This document shows, piece by piece, positions 5,976 through 10,042 of a stretch of DNA of 10,042 nt (its first letter is position 1; every line of letters starts with the position of its first letter). The translations under genes and the position numbers were made by a program. The DNA is from Alphaproteobacteria bacterium (GTDB lineage Bacteria > Pseudomonadota > Alphaproteobacteria > RF32 > CAG-239), in assembly GCA_017958895.1 (NCBI GenBank), contig JAGDBT010000073.1, forward strand, positions 1 to 10,042, in the 5' to 3' direction. The notes under the pieces are model-generated. The model saw only the letters and a program-made list of their open reading frames with translations, ran no database searches and was not told the origin of the DNA.

Positions 5976-6429
5976 TTTTGTTACCGTTGTCAGTTACCAT
6001 AAAGATGATTTCACCCACCATATCTTCTAAGGTTTTGTAGTCTTTTGTTTTGCTAAACTTTCCGCCGTCTTGAAGATAGGTTTTGGAAATTCCCGGTTCT
6101 ATTTTTACGAATTTGTTGCCCATTAAGCCGTCGCTCACAATAGATACGGTGCTATCATCCGGAAGTTTTATATCGGAAGAAATACTGAATATCACTTCAA
6201 CGGTATAGTCGTCATTGTTGAGGTTTTGGGCAGTTACCGTTCCGACTTTTATGCCGTTGATGCGAACATCAGAACCGATACTCAGTCCGCCCACTTTCAT
6301 AAACTCTGCTTTCAGGTTATATCCCTTAACAACCTGCAAATCCGATACACGATAAGTAAAGGCCAAAAACAGCAGAGCAATTATCAGCACAACCAATCCC
6401 ATTATTGTTTCAATAGGTTTTTTTCGCAT
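5965..6429 (-). CDS. mlaD: MlaD-like MCE-domain lipid transport protein (second of two tandem copies)
   Basis: The 154-residue protein has one N-terminal membrane helix (about residues 8-26, IMGLVVLIIALLFLAFTYRV) and a single MCE domain in the periplasm (about 35-125). Family landmarks are VRINGIKVGTV, LPDDSTVSIVSDGLMGNKFVKIEPG and DGGKF. MlaD proteins form a hexameric ring that passes phospholipids between the inner-membrane MlaFE transporter and other carriers, keeping outer-membrane lipid asymmetry. A strong Shine-Dalgarno (GGAGGAAT) precedes the ATG at 6429, which is one base past the stop of the upstream paralogue. The C-terminus is short (E. coli MlaD is about 183 residues). MlaE and MlaF are not in the window. 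Confidence 0.88.
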   Translation of the reverse strand: MRKKPIETIMGLVVLIIALLFLAFTYRVSDLQVVKGYNLKAEFMKVGGLSIGSDVRINGIKVGTVTAQNLNNDDYTVEVIFSISSDIKLPDDSTVSIVSDGLMGNKFVKIEPGISKTYLQDGGKFSKTKDYKTLEDMVGEIIFMVTDNGNKNEK

Positions 6430-6430
6430 T

Positions 6431-6937
6431 TTATTCCTCCGTTGTCTTGTTTTCTGTGTTTTCCGATGTTTTGCGTTTGGCTTTTCCCAGTGCTATTATC
6501 CGGTCAACCAACTCTTCCAAAACAATAGCGTCTTGGGTATATGTAAATTCTCCGCCGTCAGGGAAAAAGTCTTCCGATCCGCCAGGTTCTATTTCAATAT
6601 ATTTGGCACCCATAATGCCGGAACTTACAATGGCGGCACTGCTGTCATCGGGAATATGATAGTCATCGCGAATTTTTAAGGTAAGTGTGGCACGAAAATC
6701 TTCATCCAAAACAGATTTTTCAATATGTCCCACTTCTATTCCGGCCATGCGAACTTTATCGCCGACCACCAATCCGTCGGTGCGGTTGAAAGTTGCATAC
6801 AGCGTATAGTCCGTATCTTCTGCATTTTTCCACACATTACGTTGAATGTTAAAATAAACCAGAAAAGCTATGAACAACAATGCCACACTGCTGCCGATAA
6901 TCAGGTTTTTGGTTTCTTCCTTTGTATAGGTATTCAC
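6431..6937 (-). CDS. mlaD: MlaD-like MCE-domain lipid transport protein (first of two tandem copies)
   Basis: The 168-residue protein starts at GTG (complement of 6935-6937) with GGGAG 7 bases upstream. Residues about 12-30 form one membrane helix (LIIGSSVALLFIAFLVYF). The MCE domain follows with landmarks shared with its downstream neighbour: VRMAGIEVGHIE, IPDDSSAAIVSSGIMGAKYIEIEPGG and DGGEF, then LEELVDRII. The C-terminus is a charged tail rich in Lys, Glu, Thr and Asn. It is the first gene of a minus-strand set (mlaD-mlaD-DUF2155) and is divergent from the GldA-like gene. Its copy downstream differs clearly in sequence, so the duplication is old; the two may build a mixed ring or two separate ones. 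Confidence 0.88.
   Translation of the reverse strand: MNTYTKEETKNLIIGSSVALLFIAFLVYFNIQRNVWKNAEDTDYTLYATFNRTDGLVVGDKVRMAGIEVGHIEKSVLDEDFRATLTLKIRDDYHIPDDSSAAIVSSGIMGAKYIEIEPGGSEDFFPDGGEFTYTQDAIVLEELVDRIIALGKAKRKTSENTENKTTEE
6434..6441 (-). promoter_or_regulatory. Ribosome binding site of the second mlaD
   Basis: The minus strand reads GGAGGAATAAAATG, where the TAA is the stop of the upstream mlaD paralogue. The near-perfect Shine-Dalgarno lies inside the last codons of that gene. This fixes the start at 6429 and indicates that the two genes are translated from one mRNA. Confidence 0.75.
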
Positions 6938-6964
6938 TTTTTTACTCCCGAGTATTCTCTGCTA

Positions 6965-6994
6965 ATTATTACCTCATTAAAATAAATTTGTCAT
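6965..6994 (-). promoter_or_regulatory. Candidate promoter of the mlaD-mlaD-DUF2155 set
   Basis: On the minus strand ATGACA (complement of 6989-6994) and AATAAT (complement of 6965-6970) each match the sigma-70 hexamers at 5 of 6 positions, with an 18-base spacer. Transcription would start about 20 bases before the GTG start. The region is AT-rich, so chance matches are likely. Confidence 0.35.
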
Positions 6995-7000
6995 CAATGT

Positions 7001-7029
7001 TTTTTATATAATTGCAAAATTTTTATAAT
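7001..7029 (+). promoter_or_regulatory. Candidate promoter of the GldA/GldFG genes
   Basis: A perfect TATAAT lies at 7024-7029, about 40 bases before the ATG at 7069. The -35 position 17 bases upstream reads only TTTTTA, so the promoter rests mainly on the -10 box. A second TATAAT at 7007-7012 has no better partner. Confidence 0.35.
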
Positions 7030-7068
7030 ATGTTTAATAGATAGTAGGTTTTGGGGCGGAATAAAGAA

Positions 7069-7779
7069 ATGTTGAAAGTTAAGAATGTATCAAAAGTTTT
7101 TGCCGGAAAAACAGTTTTAGAGACTGTAAGTTTTGAGCTTAAACCCGGAGGAGTTGTAGCCCTTTTGGGAGAAAACGGCGCGGGAAAATCAACACTGATG
7201 AGAATTATGAGCGGTTTTTTTGAACCGGAGACCGGAACGGTTGAATTAGATGAGCTCAATTTACAAAAAAATCGGTTGGAATTTTTAAAAAAAATCGCAT
7301 ATGTGCAAGAAACATCATCATTATACGGTGATATGTGCGTTTATGACTTTTTACGATTCGCTTCGGCTTTAAGAGGATTAGAGACTGAGGAAAGCGAAAA
7401 AAGAATAAAGGAACTGGTTAAAATTCTGGATTTACAAGCCGTTTTATTGCAAACCGCAGAAACTCTTTCCAAAGGTTTTAAAAAACGTGTGGAATTGGCC
7501 GCCACGCTTATAGGCGGTCCGGAAGTGTTGTTGCTTGACGAGCCTTCCGAGGGTTTGGATCCTAACCAAAAAAGCATTTTACGCACAATAATAAAAGAAT
7601 ATGCCAAAGAGCATATTGTGGTTATTTCAACGCACACATTGGAAGATGTTGAAGCGCTTGCTTCGGAAGTGTTGTTGTTGCATAAAGGAAAGTTAAAAAT
7701 AAACACCTCTCTGGAAGAATTTAAAACCGGCGCGGGTGATGATTTGTTGGCTTCATTTAGAAAAATTACGCTTGATTGA
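7069..7779 (+). CDS. ABC transporter ATP-binding protein, GldA-like
   Basis: This 236-residue cytoplasmic ATPase powers the membrane protein encoded 8 bases downstream. All ABC motifs are visible: Walker A GENGAGKST (34-42), Q-loop Gln 80 (YVQE), signature LSKGFKKR (133-140), Walker B VLLLDEPSEGLDP (153-165) and H-loop His 189 (STHT). The signature LSKGF instead of LSGGQ and a 'DEPSEGLDP' D-loop region are usual for ABC-2 exporters of the CcmA/GldA/NatA type. I chose the ATG at 7069, giving MLKVKNVSKVF, which is how the family begins. A TTG start 18 bases upstream would add six residues of no family likeness. GldA is best known from Bacteroidetes gliding motility; here the partner architecture, not gliding, supports the name. 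Confidence 0.88.
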   Translation: MLKVKNVSKVFAGKTVLETVSFELKPGGVVALLGENGAGKSTLMRIMSGFFEPETGTVELDELNLQKNRLEFLKKIAYVQETSSLYGDMCVYDFLRFASALRGLETEESEKRIKELVKILDLQAVLLQTAETLSKGFKKRVELAATLIGGPEVLLLDEPSEGLDPNQKSILRTIIKEYAKEHIVVISTHTLEDVEALASEVLLLHKGKLKINTSLEEFKTGAGDDLLASFRKITLD

Positions 7780-7787
7780 GGTGAAAA

Positions 7788-10042
7788 ATGTTGCAATTTG
7801 CGGCCTTGTTTAAAAAAGAGTTCGGCAGTTATTTCAGAAGTTATTTCGGCTATATAACGTTCGGTTTTTACTTATTTGTTTCCATCGGCTCATCCTTTTA
7901 TTTCGGATCATATTTCAATATGAAAGACACCGGTTGTTACTCGCTGTTTTATTTGCAACCGTTTATATTGGCCATATTTTTGCCGGCCTTAACAATGAAA
8001 GTTTGGTCGGAAGAATATCGCTCCGGTACGGCGGAGTTTTTGCTCACGCAACCGGTGGCATTTGCTAAAACAGTGTGGGCAAAATTGTTGGCTTCGGCTT
8101 TGTTCGGAATTCTGATGAGTTTGTTTTTGTTGCCGCTTATCTTTTATACAAGCACAATATTACTGGTGGATTGGGGAAATATTTTTTGTTGCTTTATCGG
8201 TTTGTTTTTGTTGATTTCGCTTTTATGTTCGTTGGGGTGTTTTATATCGGCATTGAACAGGCAAATTATAATTTCCTATTTGCTGACCGTGATAATCGGG
8301 CTGTTTTGGATAATTTTGCCGTTTACGAAATTATATGAAAATTACACGAACTTCCTGTTTGCGCAAATCGGAATTTCAGAAATTATCTATTTTATTTCTT
8401 TTATAGGTTTGGCGGGATTTTTGAATGTATTGGTTTTGTGGTATCGTTTTTCGGCCTTAAAAAATAAAAATTGGAAATTTACTCTTTTCTGCGGATTGGC
8501 TTTTCTGGGAACGGTGATACTTAACGGTGTTGCGGGTTTAATGTTCGGGGATTATAAAAAAGATTTTACCTCTCACGGCCAGTATACGCCGGAAAAAATC
8601 AGTTTGGAAATTATCGAGCAAATTAAAGAGCCGCTGTTTATCGATGTGTATGTGGCCAAAGATTATCTGGCGCATAATCCTGAAAATTACTATTATTTTC
8701 AACAAGTTAAAAGATTTTTGCGCAAATATGAAACGCAATCACGCGGCATGATAAGGCTGCGGGTTGAAGAAGTCAGCGCCTTTTCGGCTTTGGAAAATGA
8801 AGTATTGGATAATGATTTATATTTTGAGGAAAATGCCAACGGAAGCAAAAATTATTTCGGGGCCATCATTCATGATGACAAAGGTAAGGGTCTGACGATT
8901 AAGCAATTTATTCCGGCAAGAAAAGATTATCTGGAAAAAGATGTTGATAAAATTCTATGGCGCTTTGTTAATGAAAAGACTGCGAAAAATATCGGGGTTT
9001 ATCTGGACAGTATGCAGAATGTTGAGAATTTTCAGACTTTTCTGTTGGATTTGGAAAATGATTATAATGTGATGAAAGTTGAGGAAGATGCTTATGAAAT
9101 TTCGCCGAAACTTGATTTATTGATATTAATTAATCCGAAGAACATTTCGTTATCTTTTATGTATGCGATTGACCAATACATTGTTCGGGGTGGCAAAATT
9201 CTTATCTTTTTTGATGTTTATACGGAAGGGCAAAACGAAACCGTAAACGACGCAAATTTGCGAATATTGAATTTCTTGGATTCTTGGAATGTGAAGTTAA
9301 ATAACAAATTTGCGGAGAATCCGGTAATGGCAAGTGAGTTTTCGGTATCGGATTTACCGCTTGATTTATACAGAGCCGTTTTGTTTGAGGTGGCAAATGA
9401 GAATATTCGCCTTGAGCCGGTTATAAAAGAGGGCGACTATTATGTCGGGGTTTTGCTTAAAGGTCGTGTTTCTTCGCTGTTCTTCGGCAATCCGCATAAG
9501 TCGGAAAAGATTTTAAGTGATATGCACCCGTATAAAGCAAAATCCGACGGAGATGTGACGGTGGGCATTATTTCGGATGTGGATATTATAACCGATAAAA
9601 GAATGAGAGCAGAGGAATCTCCGGATTACAATCCTTACGGGATAATTGCAAACAGCGCTAACGGTGAGAGTATTCGTTATCTTATTGATTATATAATAAA
9701 TAGTCCGTATTTGGAATTGCCGGTTAAAAAAGCTTATAAAAACAGTTCGGGGATTGGCGGAAAAATAGGCAACACCATTAACGGTAAGTATCTGCCGATT
9801 TATGAAGAACTGTTGAAGAAAATGGAAAAAAACAATGAATTGTTGCGTAATAACAAGGCTGCAGCCAAGGATAAAATAAACTCGCTTAAAAGGGTAAGCG
9901 AGGCAGGAACAGAGATGAGTTTGTTGGAGCGACAGGCCGAGAGTGTTCTTTACGACATGAAAAAGAGTTATTTTAAGAAAATTTCCGAAATTATGGTTAT
10001 GTGGTCGGTTGTTTATCCGCTTGCGGTTATAGTGTTGTTAAT
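7788..10042 (+). CDS. ABC-2 type permease fused to a GldG-like extracytoplasmic domain (GldF-GldG fusion), partial at right edge
   Basis: I translated 751 codons from the ATG at 7788 without a stop; the gene continues past the window. GAGGTG overlapping the ATPase stop serves as ribosome site. Residues 1 to about 245 are a GldF-like permease with roughly six hydrophobic segments and the ABC-2 signature region MKVWSEEYRSGTAEFLLTQPV. After a transmembrane stretch (about 232-252) comes a long soluble part from about 255: TPEKISLEIIEQIKEPLFIDVYV, then LDLLILINPKNISLSFMYAIDQYIVRGGKILIFFD (the GldG-type alpha/beta domain), a charged helical region (about 665-735) and a start of a closing membrane helix, MWSVVYPLAVIVLL, from residue 738. 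In Flavobacteria GldF and GldG are separate proteins. The GldG domain resembles IFT52/ABC-auxiliary domains and is thought to act outside the inner membrane. The substrate is unknown. Confidence 0.85.
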   Translation, partial: MLQFAALFKKEFGSYFRSYFGYITFGFYLFVSIGSSFYFGSYFNMKDTGCYSLFYLQPFILAIFLPALTMKVWSEEYRSGTAEFLLTQPVAFAKTVWAKLLASALFGILMSLFLLPLIFYTSTILLVDWGNIFCCFIGLFLLISLLCSLGCFISALNRQIIISYLLTVIIGLFWIILPFTKLYENYTNFLFAQIGISEIIYFISFIGLAGFLNVLVLWYRFSALKNKNWKFTLFCGLAFLGTVILNGVAGLMFGDYKKDFTSHGQYTPEKISLEIIEQIKEPLFIDVYVAKDYLAHNPENYYYFQQVKRFLRKYETQSRGMIRLRVEEVSAFSALENEVLDNDLYFEENANGSKNYFGAIIHDDKGKGLTIKQFIPARKDYLEKDVDKILWRFVNEKTAKNIGVYLDSMQNVENFQTFLLDLENDYNVMKVEEDAYEISPKLDLLILINPKNISLSFMYAIDQYIVRGGKILIFFDVYTEGQNETVNDANLRILNFLDSWNVKLNNKFAENPVMASEFSVSDLPLDLYRAVLFEVANENIRLEPVIKEGDYYVGVLLKGRVSSLFFGNPHKSEKILSDMHPYKAKSDGDVTVGIISDVDIITDKRMRAEESPDYNPYGIIANSANGESIRYLIDYIINSPYLELPVKKAYKNSSGIGGKIGNTINGKYLPIYEELLKKMEKNNELLRNNKAAAKDKINSLKRVSEAGTEMSLLERQAESVLYDMKKSYFKKISEIMVMWSVVYPLAVIVLL

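Larger units (their letters stand above)
6938..7068. other. Divergent intergenic promoter region between the mlaD set and the GldA/GldFG genes
   Basis: This is 131 bp of very AT-rich DNA with promoter-like elements in both directions and no coding frame I would support. No strong palindrome was seen, so there is no clear operator. No RNA gene was recognised. Confidence 0.6.

Noticed and set aside
7051..7068. TTG at 7051 as the start of the GldA-like ATPase
   Set aside because: The six added residues match nothing in the family, while MLKVKNVSKVF from the ATG at 7069 is a typical start with GGA about 8 bases upstream.

Overview
The window appears to join DNA from two different kinds of organism. 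From about position 2895 to the right end the sequence is AT-rich, with tightly packed genes and Leu codons mostly TTG/TTA. It carries a DUF2155 protein next to MlaD-type lipid-transport proteins, a pairing I associate with Alphaproteobacteria. A low-GC, host- or gut-associated alphaproteobacterium is the best guess. From about 2895 to the left end the sequence is clearly GC-rich and codes, on the minus strand, for a repetitive secreted/surface protein of the Bacteroidales type (Prevotella/Bacteroides): GLUG-like repeats, 'TINGG' beta-helix stretches and a 'GDWNTLCLPF' segment. The two parts meet inside one uninterrupted minus-strand reading frame (3310 down to 2). It starts as a Mur ligase and turns into the Bacteroidales protein just after the Mur ligase P-loop. 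A chimeric assembly join is the most likely explanation, and the 2..3310 product should not be treated as one real protein without read support.

Layout. (1) 2..~2895, minus: interior fragment of the Bacteroidales repeat protein, with two diverged copies of a module of about 225-240 residues flanking a GLUG region. (2) ~2896..3310, minus: first ~137 residues of a Mur ligase (MurC/Mpl-like). (3) 3320..4561, minus: acidic, low-complexity protein with an unrecognised C-terminal domain. Just upstream and in the same frame lies a 21-codon signal-peptide-like ORF (4574..4636), cut off by a single TGA. (4) 4748..5350, plus: TetR-family repressor. A 13-bp perfect palindrome overlaps the -10 box of its predicted promoter, suggesting autorepression. 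(5) 5352..6937, minus: three-gene set of two tandem MlaD/MCE proteins followed by a DUF2155 protein, ending 1 bp from the tetR stop. (6) 7069..10042, plus: GldA-like ABC ATPase followed by a permease fused to a GldG-like extracytoplasmic domain, running off the right edge.

How the genes fit together. The mlaD-mlaD-DUF2155 set is an envelope phospholipid-transport module lacking its MlaE/MlaF partners within the window. The GldA/GldFG pair is a second ABC system, of unknown substrate in this lineage. The TetR gene lies divergent to the acidic protein and Mur ligase genes and may control them as well as itself. No tRNA, rRNA, CRISPR, IS element or replication origin was seen. The only gene-free stretches are two divergent promoter regions (4637..4747 and 6938..7068), both under 300 bases.
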